Notes under the pieces: generated by a model | The model's input: only the letters and a program-made list of their open reading frames with translations | The model's database searches: none | Told to the model about the DNA's origin: nothing | Shown here: piece after piece, positions 43,441 to 55,016 of the stretch | Layout of the letters: each line of letters opens with the position of its first letter | How positions within the stretch are numbered: position 1 is the first letter of the stretch | Assembly (NCBI GenBank): GCA_017165825.1 | Contig: CM029381.1 | Coordinates: 3,086,834 to 3,150,833 of the forward strand | Length of the DNA stretch: 64,000 bases | Direction: 5' to 3' | Source: Hepsetus odoe | Lineage: Eukaryota; Chordata; Actinopteri; Characiformes; Hepsetidae | Position numbers and translations under genes: made by a program

Positions 43441-43928
43441 GTTTCTTTACATTACCAGTGCTTACATATGGAATTACATTACAAAATACTACTAATCTCA
43501 TGTTAAACAGCCATGTTTGTTTGACACTAATTACTGGATTCAAGATGGAAAAATCTCTCTGACAGTAGGAATTCCCAAATGAAGGGACATTTTCTAGGAT
43601 TTGGAAGTCAGAACTTAATACAGTATTAGTTTTACAATCACAAGGACTACATTTTCTCTTGCCATTGACTTTAAGGAGAAGGAAAGGCTGAAAGACACTG
43701 TGGCATGATGTTGCAGTGGGAATCAGATGCATAGTAAAGTTAATGACATGAAAAGGCTTGTGCACTTAATTTCATGTGCATGCATAACACAGAAAGTGAG
43801 GACCTTTGCAATGTTGTTTTTCTCCTTGCCTTTGCAACAACACCCTTTTCTCCCTTTTGCTTGCCTTTGCTTTCTCTCCAGAGGCTCAGAGAGTTGCACT
43901 CCACTGACGAAACCCAAAAACACTGCAA
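43441..43928. other. Unique-looking intergenic DNA
   Basis: A 167-codon open frame on the minus strand (43262-43765) spans this stretch and the preceding repeat fragment. It has no recognisable domain and its C-terminal part is the repeat, so it is not called a gene. Confidence 0.4.
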
Positions 43929-43945
43929 CCCCCCCCCCCCCCCCC
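43929..43945. repeat. C17 homopolymer
   Basis: Seventeen consecutive C residues followed by AAACCCCAC. It is likely unstable in replication and sequencing. Confidence 0.95.
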
Positions 43946-43979
43946 AAACCCCACTCCACCCTACACACCCGTCTGAGGT

Positions 43980-44180
43980 TACATCACCCTGTGATGTCAT
44001 CAAGAGACCACCGGAGGCATGCCGGCGTGACATCACTCTGGCGCAGGTTGGAGTGGAGTTGCGAGGCAGCTGCGCGCGGCCTGTGTGCGGCTAGCCCTCA
44101 GCAAACGCAATCGCGCTAATTCAAACAACCTGATCCAGGCCGAGCTCGGCTTTTTTTGGCTACTTCGCTTGTTTGCGAAG
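43980..44180. promoter_or_regulatory. GC-rich candidate regulatory stretch
   Basis: CpG-containing and non-repetitive (GTTGCGAGGCAGCTGCGCGC, GCAATCGCGCTAATTC), with GTGATGTCATC and CAGCTG E-box-type words. No exon seen. Weak evidence. Confidence 0.25.
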
Positions 44181-44321
44181 GGCTCCCTGGACAGATTCAT
44201 GTGCTGTGTGTGTTTTTCAGCATTGCAACCGGTGATGAAACACGGTCGAGGAGATATTTGTTGAAGAATGCGAGAGCGAGGTCAGCGTCCTGGCAAACGA
44301 TTGCTTGGGTGGCGAGTTGGT

Positions 44322-44350
44322 GGGTTGGGGGGGTGGGGGGGATGGGGGGG
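44322..44350 (+). other. G-quadruplex-capable G-run cluster
   Basis: Four G runs (GGG, G7, G7, G7) separated by TT, T and AT. This fits the standard G4 pattern on the plus strand. Confidence 0.85.
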
Positions 44351-44819
44351 TATGTGTGTTGAGGGAGGGATACAGAGCGAGAGAGAGAGAAAGTCATGGA
44401 ATTTCCCTACTTCAACTTCCATCTGCTGCATCACAGCCATTCCCCTGGATTCCAATGCAAACTTTGTGACGCAAATTGCCTGCATGTAAGGGATGCAACA
44501 TCTGCCTGGCAAAGCATACGGCACTTTTTTAGAAGCAGCAACCAAAGAAACATCTATCTATCTAAGAAACATGTGAGTTAATACCTTGATGTTGTTCCAA
44601 ATCAAGGTGTTGTAATGGCATGGAAAAGTTTTTTTCTCATTGAAGTCATTGGTAAAAATTGGGTTTCTAGTCCTTAAAACTAACACTCCCTTAAACATCA
44701 AGCTCCAACTTGCAAAATCCCCCAGTAAATGCCCCAGTGATTGGACATTCCAAGTCTGAAGGTTTCAAGTCAGACTCAGGTCGTTAGGCCATTATAGACC
44801 AGGCACAAAGGAAAAGATA
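44351..44819. other. Unique-looking intergenic DNA
   Basis: Nothing recognised. Confidence 0.45.
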
Positions 44820-44982
44820 CTCCACACACATGTCACATGAGAAATTGGACACATTTGGGCTGTAGGAGGAAACCAGAGGTCCCAGATTAAACCCAAACAA
44901 ACATGGGGACACAGGTCATCCCAGCTGGAAATCAACCCCAGGATCTTTCTTTAGCAGTAACCACTGCGCCACAGTGCCCTGG
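44820..44982 (-). mobile_element. V-SINE/DANA-like SINE, decayed
   Basis: Minus strand: GGCACTGTGGCGCAGTGGTT (A box), GGGGTTGATTTCC (B-box-like), then GTTTCCTCCTACAGCCCAAA, the conserved central words of V-SINE type elements. The tail is missing. Confidence 0.8.
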
Positions 44983-45232
44983 TGTAGCTCTGAAAATATA
45001 TATCTAGTGAGATCTTTGGACAGTGCTTAGTACAGATGTAAACAAGGTCCATTGTGCATCACAAATGCAAAGTGCTGCAATGTGTCTGCAACATCAGGGT
45101 CAGGGCCACATACCTTCAGGTCTTGCAGGTCTGGAAGTGATCACACAAAAATGTATTACATTAAAACACTCAAGTCCATTTCCTTCCTACTTGATTCCTT
45201 TCTATTCTATTTAGAACTTTGATTCAAATTTC

Positions 45233-45790
45233 AGACCAACCTCAGAGCCTCAGACCATGTCCAGAGACCTCAAACATAAGTTGAGCTCATCCTCTAGAAA
45301 CTTGAGGTTTAGGAAATCCCATGGACTTGATTCTCATCTTGAACGTTCTTTCCAGAGTCTCCAGATTTAGTCAATTACAGATTTGATTCTGACTTCAAAA
45401 ACGTGACACTAGCACTCACACCAGAAACATAACACTTGGCTCAGACTATCACTCCAGTGACGGAAAAACTTGACTCAGTTTTGTAGTCCAGAGACTCCAG
45501 ATTTGACATGGCCTTACATTCCAGAGTCTCCAGACCTGAATTGACCTGACACTCCAGAGAATCCAGACCTGACCTGACCTCACACTCCAGAGACTCCAGA
45601 CCTGAATTGACTGCACACTTCAGAGACCCCAGAGGCTCAAGCCTTTGCCTGACATCTCAAAAATTGGGCACTCCTGTGATTTAAGACTTGACTCATAGAG
45701 CTGACTCAGACTTAACTTCTCAGAGACATGACCCAGACTCTTGCTTAAGACTTGAATATTGACTCAGGCTTGCATCCCAAAGAGAATAGT
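45233..45790. repeat. Degenerate minisatellite (CCAGAGACTCCAGACCTGA-like)
   Basis: CACTCCAGAGACTCCAGACC, TGAATTGACCTGACACTCC and ACTTGACTCAGA-type words recur about every 30-35 bp. The array is clearest at 45480-45640 and loose outside it. Confidence 0.8.
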
Positions 45791-46311
45791 CCCAACTTGG
45801 GCTCTGGAAGGCTAACATTGAGAATTTCTGTGAAACGTCTTGAAAATTGAACAAATAATAGGGAAATTACATCCCTTTAAGGAAACATGACTAACGCGTG
45901 GTTCTGATGCTGTGGCACTGTGACTGTAAATGTAGTCAGTCAGCCAAATGAAACACTTTCCACAACATACATTCACTTCTGAGACTCACAAAGTTAAATT
46001 GTCTAACTGTGTAAGACGTAACCCCCCACCCACCCCAATGTTCCTCTAAAAGTTAATGTGAACCATTTGTGTGAACCATCAGCATTTTCACATAAAAATG
46101 TCAAATATTTAAAGAGGAAAAACACTGAATTCAGATAAAAGGAGAGAAATATCAGCACTTTCATATGAGATGCACGATAAGTTTATCATCAGAGCTGTGG
46201 TTAGGTAGAGGGTGGCTGGGTTCACTGTGGCTGTGACTGGACTGAACTGAGATAGAGGGGTTCATCCAAACCAACATTTCTGCCATTGCGGTTCTAAAGA
46301 GACTGGCGCCA

Positions 46312-46312
<1 letters not shown>
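45791..46312. other. Unique-looking intergenic DNA
   Basis: Nothing recognised. Confidence 0.5.

Positions 46313-46358
<46 letters not shown>
46313..46358. repeat. (TC)n microsatellite
   Basis: TC dinucleotide run of about 45 bp. Confidence 0.96.
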
Positions 46359-46363
<5 letters not shown>

Positions 46364-46496
46364 ATACATTATTAAGACATAAAATATCCCGATGTATATA
46401 AGTATGATTCATGTGAGGCAGGTTATTAGTACCCATCTAAATATTTAAACCCATACAGTGTAGTAAACATGAGAAAATATTACATTAGATTGACAG

Positions 46497-46510
46497 ATAG
46501 ACAGACAAAC

Positions 46511-46557
<47 letters not shown>
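46497..46557. repeat. (GATA)n microsatellite
   Basis: About 11 clean GATA/ATAG units preceded by diverged GACA units (GATAGACAGACAAACA). Confidence 0.96.
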
Positions 46558-46610
46558 ATTCAGCATCATTATTACATATGAGCACCTGTATACATATATA
46601 ACCTATGGGG

Positions 46611-46630
46611 CACACACACACACACACACA
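46611..46630. repeat. (CA)n microsatellite
   Basis: Ten CA units. Confidence 0.92.
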
Positions 46631-46722
46631 TACATATACAGGCACTTTAGAGCCCATGACCTTTGCACAAGGTGTGGAGGTGCATGTAAATGTGTGTGAC
46701 AGCCTGAGAGCAGAGTACTGAA

Positions 46723-46724
<2 letters not shown>

Positions 46725-46818
<94 letters not shown>

Positions 46819-46822
46819 AACA

Positions 46823-46882
<60 letters not shown>
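46725..46882. repeat. Compound (TG)n(GA)n microsatellite
   Basis: A TG run to about 46769 passes directly into a GA run to 46882, interrupted by GACAGACAAACAGAGAGTGA. The 99-132-codon frames across it read HTHTHT and LSLSLS and are artefacts. Confidence 0.97.
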
Positions 46883-46886
<4 letters not shown>

Positions 46887-48013
46887 TTCCAGGCTGTGTA
46901 AGCTTTGCGGCTGATGGCGGAGGCCCAGCGCTGGCTGTTGCGTCATGGTATTTTGCTCCCTCCTCTGTTAGGCAGCTCCAGCTCAGCTCAACTCTCAGCA
47001 TGACTGTTAAAAGGCAGAAAGGAATCCTGTCTCAAACACAGCTGCTGAAAGTGAGCCAGCCTGGATGAAAGTTAACACATTTTAAAGGGATACTTTGGCG
47101 AGAACTTCAGTTTACACCATCTCCCTCTTTTTCCCGAATGCAGTCCATTAGCTGTGATATGATCATGTTGATATTGTTGTGATCACCCGCGCTTGCCTCA
47201 AACCATGTGGAGTTGTTAAGTAATGTCTAATAATCTTGCTAAGGTGGTTTGTGACATAGATAAAATTAGGAAAATTGTATATTTAAGGATATTATCACAT
47301 TTTAGGCTTTGAGGAACTTAATAGTATGGATCTAGAGAGGAGAGAATTGGGTCCATCTGATGTTTTTCCATTGGGCAATCAGATTAGAGCCACATCCAGT
47401 CAGAAAGCAGAGCCACACCCAGTCAGAAAGCAGATTCTGATTGGTCCACTCAACCCAAGGCACTATGGGATTGGCTAACAACCATGCTATCAACTGTTTC
47501 CAACACAGAGAAATGGAAGTGTTTATTATTATTGGCATGTAAAAGTACGTCTCTAGAATGCAGTGTTCATGATTTTTAGTTTGTTGTTGATTATTGTTTA
47601 CATCCTTGACCAGAGAGTGAGGGTCCATTCCAAACCTGGAATGCAAGTCCCCGTCTCCTTCCCTGCTCAGTTCCCAGTTCTTTGTGATAGGCCATGCCTC
47701 TTTTTGCTCACACACCAATAAAAGGTACTACTCCACTATTGGCTGGGCTGAGATTTGCCTGTAGAATCCCATGCAACAACAGGCCCGTTCCCCAGAACCA
47801 ACTTAAACCTCAGTGACGTTGAAATTTGGTCTAATGTTAGCTTTAACCCATGTCCTGGAATCTGACTCAAGATGATCATGAATTCACAAGTGGCATGGTG
47901 CTAACTAAATCATCACACTCTTGGCTCAGTCCACATAAACTTGTTCAGTAACATCAAATACACTTGCTTATTTGGATTCTGAGACTGAATGAGTATGCTA
48001 GCATGTCTGAAAA
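46883..48013. other. Intergenic DNA with a short direct duplication
   Basis: A ~24-bp duplicate (AGAGCCACATCCAGTCAGAA / AGAGCCACACCCAGTCAGAA) lies at about 47386-47434. The 128-codon minus-strand open frame at 47332-47718 has no recognisable domain. Confidence 0.4.
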
Positions 48014-48194
48014 ACAGTGGTGGGTGATGCCCACATTTCTGGGGCAGGGATCCCAGTCCAATAGGTAAACCTGAGGTACCCTTGAAGAAGGTCCCAACCC
48101 CATCACTGCTCCACAGGCTCTTTAAATACATACCCCTTGCTGCATGGTGTGTGTGGGTGAAATACAGAGGTTGAATTTTGTCACTTTCACTTTA
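48014..48194 (+). mobile_element. SINE-A, diverged
   Basis: The head is scrambled; AAACCTGAGGTACCCTTGAA, CCCATCACTGCTCCACAGGC, TTGCTGCATGGTGTGTGTGG and GTTGAATTTTGTCACTTTCA identify the family. A deletion removes the GCTGTGTTTCACAATGAC part. Confidence 0.85.
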
Positions 48195-49095
48195 AGGAAA
48201 ATTGGATGTCAAATGGTTTTAGGTACCACTTCAGCCATTCTGTCATGCTCTACTGATTTCTTATTGGCTGAGTTTTCAGCTGAAAACATTTCAACATTAC
48301 CATACGTACAACATCAGCCATTAAGGGTTAAGGTTTTGTATTTTAATCTGAATTGCTTCAGGTTATCCTATCCACCCACCCCGCCCCCACCACTACTTCC
48401 ACCTAGCTACCCTCATCCCTTTTGCTCCATGCTGTCAGGCAAAGTTATAACATAATATAGCATTTCCTTCTAGATTACCACCAGATGTTTAATGTACAGT
48501 GCAGAGAGAAAGCTCAGCATGATGCACTAGATTCTGCTTTACAAACTCCAGATTTTGATTTTTGATGCTAAGATATCAAAATGTTATGTAACTACAGAGG
48601 CTGAAGGTACAAAAGAAAGGTAGTATGTCATGCCCAACTGATCGGAGGTCTGTCAGTTTGTCAGGATTTGATTCCAGGAGATTTGAGAAGACACATATTC
48701 CTCTTTATTGGGAGAATTTATTAACTTGCAAAAGAATCCAAGAAATCCAGACTGTGTTCATATCCACAGACACCCAGGAAAGAAAATACCTCCCAGGAGC
48801 TTGAGAGCATGAAACCCAGAGACGATTATGGGAATAACAGTAATAATGATTGCGAACAAAGAGGAAAGCTGAGCGGACCGAAGGAATGGTTTGCATTAAG
48901 GAAGAGAAGCTGCTGCAAAGAGCCCCACATTTGATCAGTAGAGCCTGGATTGGGGCCAAACCATGTCATTAACCTCTTATTAATTCTGGCACCGGCGAAG
49001 GCCACGGCTCCAATGGCAGCGGTTTCTAAAGGCATGTTTACCAAACACGGCTCTGGGATCCAAGCCTGAAGTTCCAGGCCTCTCTAGTGACGTGT
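48195..49095. other. Unique-looking intergenic DNA
   Basis: Nothing recognised. Confidence 0.5.
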
Positions 49096-49385
49096 GGGGC
49101 TGCTTTATGTGTTAGTGCTGTGAGGTCATGCTAGCACAGCTTGCGTTAGCATGCTAGTGCCTAACACTCCAGAGCAGTGTTGAGGTCCTGATGAACATCA
49201 ACACAGCCAAGTGATACACATCAAGCTATTGGAAAATTACTCAGTTGTTGGGTTCTTCCCAGGTTTTTGTCATCTGAAGCTGCTTTTGGTGTTAGCGTTG
49301 TGAGGTCATACTGGTAGAACTTGGATTAGTGTGCTCATTGTTGGACTTCATAATCAGCAACACAGCCAAATGGTGCATAATGGGA
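49096..49385. repeat. Two-copy tandem duplication (~178-bp offset)
   Basis: GGGCTGCTTTATGTGTTAGT ... TGAGGTCATGCTAGCACAGC ... CAACACAGCCAAGTGATACA (49096-49220) recurs diverged as AGCTGCTTTTGGTGTTAGCG ... TGAGGTCATACTGGTAGAAC ... CAACACAGCCAAATGGTGCA (about 49276-49380). Confidence 0.8.
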
Positions 49386-49591
49386 GACACGGAACAGTAC
49401 AAACTGTTAAAATGAAGGCGATGGGATAGGATAATCATGATGTGAAAGTAAAGGAGAGTGGGGTGTTAGCATGTTCTTTTTACACAGGCTGCATGTAGGC
49501 ACATTAATATCATGCATGTACAGTGTGAATACCTTAATATGATACACTTTAAAAGTATACATCCTGCAGAAAATGTTGAAACTAGAATATA

Positions 49592-49789
49592 TGTGGAGAA
49601 GGATGTTGAAGATGGAGCTGCCAGGAAAGAAGAAATGAGGATGACCAAAGAGGAGGTTTATGGATGTGGTGAGAGACGATATGAAGGTGATCGGTTTAAA
49701 GAAGAAGATGCAGAGGACAGGAAGAAATGGAAATGGATGATCCACTGTGGCGAGCCCTAAAGGGGAGCAGCCGAAAGAAGAAGAAGAAT
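49592..49789 (+). pseudogene. LINE ORF2 C-terminal and 3' end remnant
   Basis: AAGGATGTTGAAGATGGAGC, AAAGAGGAGGTTTATGGATG, GAAGAAGATGCAGAGGACAG, ATGATCCACTGTGGCGAGCC, then GCAGCCGAAAGAAGAAGAAG. This is the last part of the LINE represented at 26883 and 39781, up to its GAAGAA-type 3' end. Frameshifted. Confidence 0.88.
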
Positions 49790-49837
49790 TAGAAACAATG
49801 TAGTTTTTGGAAAAGATATTCATGATTTCTATGGGCA

Positions 49838-49982
49838 GGTGCTGGTTTAGCTGATCAAACAATGGTCATATTGGGCAACCAGCAAAACAGTGTCTAAAAC
49901 ACAAGATATGCTGGTTTTGTTGGTAGCCAGCTATACTGGTCTGTGCTAGTTTTCCTGGTTGAGCTGGTTAACTCAGGAATCC
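49838..49982. repeat. CTGGT-rich repeat
   Basis: TGCTGGTTT, GCTGGTTTTGTTGG, TACTGGTCTG and GAGCTGGTTAAC words with one inverted CCAGCAAAAC copy. Could be the remnant of a foldback element. Confidence 0.5.
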
Positions 49983-50575
49983 TTTACTGGTGGAGCATTC
50001 TCTGACTTAACATGACTGTACATGAGTTTATTTTCCCACTGTGATGAGAAGATCTGGATGTTTTGTGACTCTTGCAAAGCTATAACTCTGCACTATTACC
50101 TATGCTCATGTGACATGTGCGGCCCATGAGCAGCAATTTTCCCATTGGGATTCTGAGGCAACATCTTGATCAATTATGCGACGTGTCCTAACACCTTGCA
50201 CCTAAAATATTCCCAAATTATATATACTGGACCCACAGCTTCCACAGGCTTGTTTTGGTTTTTTGACACCAGGAAAAGGTGCTGTGTTTGTATTACTGAC
50301 TAATGGGGGCAAATGGGGGCTACAGGCGTAAGGTATGGTTCAATCCTGCTCTCATTATTTTCTGCTTGGCTGAGGCCTGACCTTGTGGTTTGACTCCATT
50401 CAAACCATGTGTGAGAAGTGGGAGAGGGGAAATAAAGAGGGCATACTTCTCATAACTCCATGGTTTTGTGACTATGAGGAATGGCAAGGCGGGGGGAATG
50501 GATAACCGATCCGACTTTGCGTGTGCCGAGTCTGATCAGATATACAGCACCAGAGAAACCATGTGAGTTTCTAGT
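49983..50575. other. Unique-looking intergenic DNA
   Basis: Nothing recognised. Confidence 0.5.
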
Positions 50576-50995
50576 AAAAGGATCTGCCAATTGAATTCTG
50601 CTCTAGATGATCTTGCAAGCGAACATCCTGGAAATTCATGCAGCCAATGTGCCTCTGACAACTCCATCCAGTTGAAATTAACTCCGGAGCTTGTAAACTA
50701 ATCAACATGTATCCCTCTTAGTTTTATTATTCTCAAATCCCCAGCTCATGCACCACTTCCATCATTAAGGTTCAGCTGGCCAGATTTCCGAGATGCCGGA
50801 GTAACAAAAGGATCCCAATCATCAAAAAGCTCATTATAAAGAAATCCAGCTCAATGGCTCTTATTAAAGCATTTAATGCTGTGAAAGCTGAACCTCAGGC
50901 TGAGTGACTCCTCTTTAGCGTCCGCTGATTGACATCAGAGCCATTAAGAAAAATGCTGGCAACCTTCGAATCTGGCTACGATTAAAAATCACTCA
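50576..50995. promoter_or_regulatory. Candidate conserved non-coding element
   Basis: Complex, repeat-free sequence with several TTAATT/ATTAA/TTTATTATT homeodomain-type words, CAGCTGGCC, AAAGCTCATTATAAAG and TGATTGACATCAGAG. Stops occur in all frames. Its look matches the blocks at 20400 and 59225. No conservation test possible here. Confidence 0.3.
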
Positions 50996-51339
50996 CTCTC
51001 ATTTTCTTTCTACTTCCATATCACCCCCTCATTGACTGCTTTCCATATTCTCCTCCACTTGGGGTGAACGTAAACATGGCTGGCGGTCTCCAGGAAGCCT
51101 GAAGGCTCCCTGCGCTTTACATGATGCCAGATAATGGAGTTTTAAAGGCACCCCCAAGGAGAGGCTTTCAGTATGCACTCGCGTGGTTTTGGCAAGAGCC
51201 CCACAAGAATACCACAGAGAACGTTCATATGAAAGGGGTGAAATCAAAGATAAATGTGGGTGCAATGTTCATTCATCACTTATGGGCCAGGATCTGTCAA
51301 AAAGCCCAAAACAGCTGGGCTATCCCACAAGCTTATCTT
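50996..51339. other. Unique-looking intergenic DNA
   Basis: Nothing recognised. Confidence 0.45.
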
Positions 51340-52345
51340 AACTCTTTAACAGAGGTCCCACAAATGGTTTGACCAAACTTTATCTTGACTCTTTAAAAAA
51401 GGTACCAAAAAGGGTTTGACCAAACTTTAGTTCCCAAAAAAAATATCTGCAAAGGAGATCTGCAGAATATTTCAGTGCGATAACTGAAAAGGAGATTTGA
51501 AGAACCTTTCAGTCATCAGCTGAATGTTCAACACAAAGAGCTCTAAAGTGGAGGTTCTCAGTTGTAAAAATGTTGATCACAATCAAGCATCTAATTTTTA
51601 GTAAATGGTTCTCTAAGCAAAGGTGAAAAACAAAGGTGGTTCTTCCACAGAAATCACTCAAAGAACCCTCTGTGGTTCTGTGGTGCCTATTTTTAGAGAG
51701 TTTTTAAAGAAGATGTTTAAATTCTGGACAACCTAGCCTACACTCTTAAAAACTACAACATAAGGTTCTGTGAGTGATGCCTTAGGTCAACCAATTTGTG
51801 TTCCCTTACAGACAAATGCAAGTGGGAAGAACCTTTTGGAACTTTCCAGAGTCTTCTGGAAGGTTACACACCAGTTAAGGGGATGTTCACATTGAGATGT
51901 CATTAAGGAACGAACAGTGATACTTCCATAACACCTCATGAGGGCTGCTTTTTGAAACTGTAGTCTATCTTTATTACACGCTTTAAAAAATTGCCATTAA
52001 TGAACCACTTTTGGTTCCTGTATGAGCCCTGTCTTCAATATGAGGGTTCTGTACATTATTGGGATGTTCTTAAACTTTGGAAAATGATCTTCATATTCAG
52101 ATCTCATTTACACCAATGGGGTTCCTTATCAAACACTGAAAGGTTCTTTGGGGAACCAAAAGTTAATTGCCTGAAGTGTCACACAAAGGCCCCCTTCTTG
52201 ACACCTTTATTTTTAAGTATTTTAAGTATTTTAATCTCAGAATATTCACATCTTTAATTTACTCTCTTAAAACAAGGGTCTCATATAGGGGTTTTGGTTT
52301 AGCATCATGGTAGAACAAATTTTGGTTCTCTAAAGGCTTAGTGAA
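51340..52345. mobile_element. Cluster of decayed GGTTC/GAACC non-autonomous DNA elements
   Basis: Repeated words ACTCTTTAAAAAAGGTACC, AAAGGTGGTTCTTCCACAG, AAGAACCCTCTGTGGTTCTG, CACTCTTAAAAACTACAAC, CCACTTTTGGTTCC and AAGGTTCTTTGGGGAACC occur in both orientations. This is typical of a teleost MITE-like family built on GGTTCTTT/AAAGAACC termini. There seem to be two or three overlapping copies (about 51340-51712, 51745-51960 and 51975-52345). Borders are uncertain. Confidence 0.6.
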
Positions 52346-53344
52346 TGTAAAGAACAGGTCAAGAGCCAATGGGCCAATGACTGGATGAGATGATTTTGAG
52401 CCACTCTTGGTGTATAAATTAGCCTAGGGAAAGAATCAAGAACCCCCAAACTAAAGAGATTCATGATGTTTTGACAGGTACAACTGGCCCATGATTAGGT
52501 TAGGAACCAAAGTGCACAATATTACTCAACAACTGACATGCTCATAAAGCTGATACATCATAATTAATACAAGTTTGACAAGTTCATAAAAGCTAACAAA
52601 TCATGGTCTGAGGACATCCCAATGAACATCTGTTAACATTAGCAAACATTTAAGTTCATCTGTCGGCAGTGCATATGCATGTGTAACAGCTTTGCCAAGG
52701 GTGAAATGGGATGTAAGGAAATACAACAGATCTGGTAGGCCCATGTAAATACGGGGCTGTTATGTTTCCCCAGGTGAAAAGAGCCCGAGTTGCTATGATA
52801 AACACCTGGCCGTGTGCTCTCGCTTCAGTGTCTTGTATGAGAAGGCCTACAATGCCTTTTTGATGCTTCGCCTCAAGTCACAATATATCCACCAGACTGT
52901 CGCACCTGGGTCTCATCTTCTATTGAATGCAACCTCTTTTGGCCTGTAAAAGCAAATGTTTGGCAGAAAACCAAGGCATGTTTGGTGCCTGAAATTGGGA
53001 AAGTGTAGAAAATCTACCCTCCAGTTAGCATTGTGTAAAGTGCATGCCTGTGAAACAACAGGAACAGGACCAACTTTATAGGCTTAAGTATGCCATACTG
53101 TGTTTTCAGTCACATCCACAAGTCTGCACCACCTTAACAAAGAGCTGAATGTGGTAAGATGTATTTTGAGAAAAAAAAGTGAATGACTATTGAGTGTTAG
53201 CCACTTCTGTAGCTCTAGCATTAAATTGAAAGGAACAAGCATGCATTAGATCATCTGTTACATTTGAACTCATTGGAAAGTTGGGTTCATTTGACATTTG
53301 CCTTAATACTGTAGGTATTCTAAAAGGTAAGTATACTACACAAA
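52346..53344. other. Unique-looking intergenic DNA
   Basis: Nothing recognised. Confidence 0.5.
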
Positions 53345-53674
53345 CTTCACTGGCTGCCCATATCGTATCATATTCAATACAAGCTGCTTCTCATCACATT
53401 TAAAGCCCTTCATGGATCTGCTCCTTCATACCTCACTGATTTACTCCATTCATACACTCCCACCCGCTCACTTCGCTCCTCCGGCACAGGGTTACTCTCA
53501 GTTCCTAAATTCAGGTTAGCTTTCATGGGGGGTAGATCATTTAGTGTTGCTGCCCCTAAACTCTGGAATTCCCTCCCTCAAAACCTGCGCTTAATGTCCT
53601 CGCTGTCCCTCTTTAAAACACAGTTAAAAACATATCTATTCAGTTTGTGCTATTCCACTTCTCCCAGTTCTTAA
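53345..53674 (+). pseudogene. L2/CR1-group LINE reverse transcriptase C-terminus
   Basis: A 109-codon open frame without a start, reading LHWLPISYHIQYKLLL, FKALHGSAPSYLTDLL, TPTRSLRSSGTG, FSVAAPKLWNSLP and FKTQLKTYLFS, ending at a TAA at 53672-53674. These are the C-terminal words of reverse transcriptases of L2-like fish LINEs. It is 5' truncated but has no internal stop, so the insertion is relatively young. Confidence 0.9.
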
Positions 53675-53834
53675 TTTCCTTATTCTGCTGTTTGTTTTCT
53701 GTCTTTGTGTTTGTATTAACTGTTTTTTTTTTGTTGTTTTTTTTGTTTTTTTATACTTGCTCTGCTCTGTAAAGTGACCTTGGGTTCGAGAAAGGCGCTA
53801 TATAAATAAAAATTATTATTTATTATTATTATTA
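53345..53834 (+). mobile_element. 5'-truncated L2-like LINE with 3' UTR
   Basis: The ORF2 end is followed by a T-rich 3' UTR and TTGGGTTCGAGAAAGGCGCT then ATATAAATAAAAATTATTATT, the usual 3' end and ATT-type tail of L2-like elements in fish. Everything upstream of the reverse transcriptase C-terminus is missing. Confidence 0.9.
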
Positions 53835-55016
53835 CACCACACACTGCGTTTCAATTTTAGTAGTGGATCTGCTTCAGTCTATGCAGAGATCTGGTAAAGC
53901 ATACTTTCAAATAAAATTTTACACCTACGGACCGAAAAACCTCAGAATTATCCTTTCCTCTTTAGCAGTTTACAACAACTGACCTGTCCATATGTGCAAA
54001 TATATGTGCAGTTTAACATGGACCTATGGGGAAATCAAGTAACCAGTTTTACACTTACTCCAAATTTAATTGAGTTAAGACATTTTTGAACTTTCTATAG
54101 TTTATATGAAGTTTATATGAAGTTCAGCTATATAGTTTAAATAAGGTTATAACTCTTTAAAAATAATCATTAAGCACTTGATTAGGGCAACCACTGGTAT
54201 AATTGATAGAGGGTTCACTATTTGGCAAGCAACAGAGCTTATTATTGCTTTAAAAGGTGAGATGCTAATAAGCACAAACAAACTAACTACAAACATTTAT
54301 CAACAGTTTAAAAGGAAAGTTTTATTGTAAAGTGATCCCCAGTTAATGGATGCTTATATAGCCCTGATAAGCATCTTAATCTTGGTTTGGATAAGATTAG
54401 GCTAAAACATAAAATGGCTGGCTTTGTTAGCAGGCCGCCATCTTGAGGCCGGAACTTTTTTCTAGACAGCAGTCATACAATGTCAGTAACCACATACGCT
54501 GGCCTATTTATCAAGCTGTTATGAAACTGACATGGATGCATAATGATTTAGATGGCAGCGCCACGTTAAGTCCCTTATATCAGGATCAGTCTAAGTAATA
54601 TTTTTGTCTTTCGCAATGGTCTTTATGTGAAATTAAGCAATCATGGTGCAATAAATCTGTGGCCGGGGAATCTTGCAATACAAGTATGAATCCCAACAAT
54701 TATCATTGACAAACCCCATGGGAGTTCATCCTTCTTCAGAGAGAAAGGTTCAGCAAATTGTCAGTCATAGCTACAGGAGGGCTGTATTCACATGCAAAAA
54801 TGTCAGAAATGTAGCTTCAGGTTTAATGTGCTGTACTGTAATGAAAGAAAGGGGAATAAAAAATGTTTTACAATATCATGCTGCAAAGTGCAAGTAAAGA
54901 TACAAGGTTCTAGATAAATGGGTTCCAACCACTAAGCCTTCAGCATCAGCAAAAAGCTAATCTCCTGATCATCTGGAAGCATCTGTACCTATTGCTTCAC
55001 TGCTTCATGTCTTAAG
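53835..55016. other. Unique-looking intergenic DNA
   Basis: Nothing recognised. Confidence 0.5.

Noticed and set aside
43262..43765. 167-codon open frame (-)
   Set aside because: No known domain. Its C-terminal third is a decayed repeat fragment (43325-43440).
46445..47068. Frames of 99-132 codons on both strands
   Set aside because: They are translations of the GATA, TG and GA microsatellites.
47332..47718. 128-codon open frame (-)
   Set aside because: No recognisable domain. It includes a short direct duplication and lacks supporting context.
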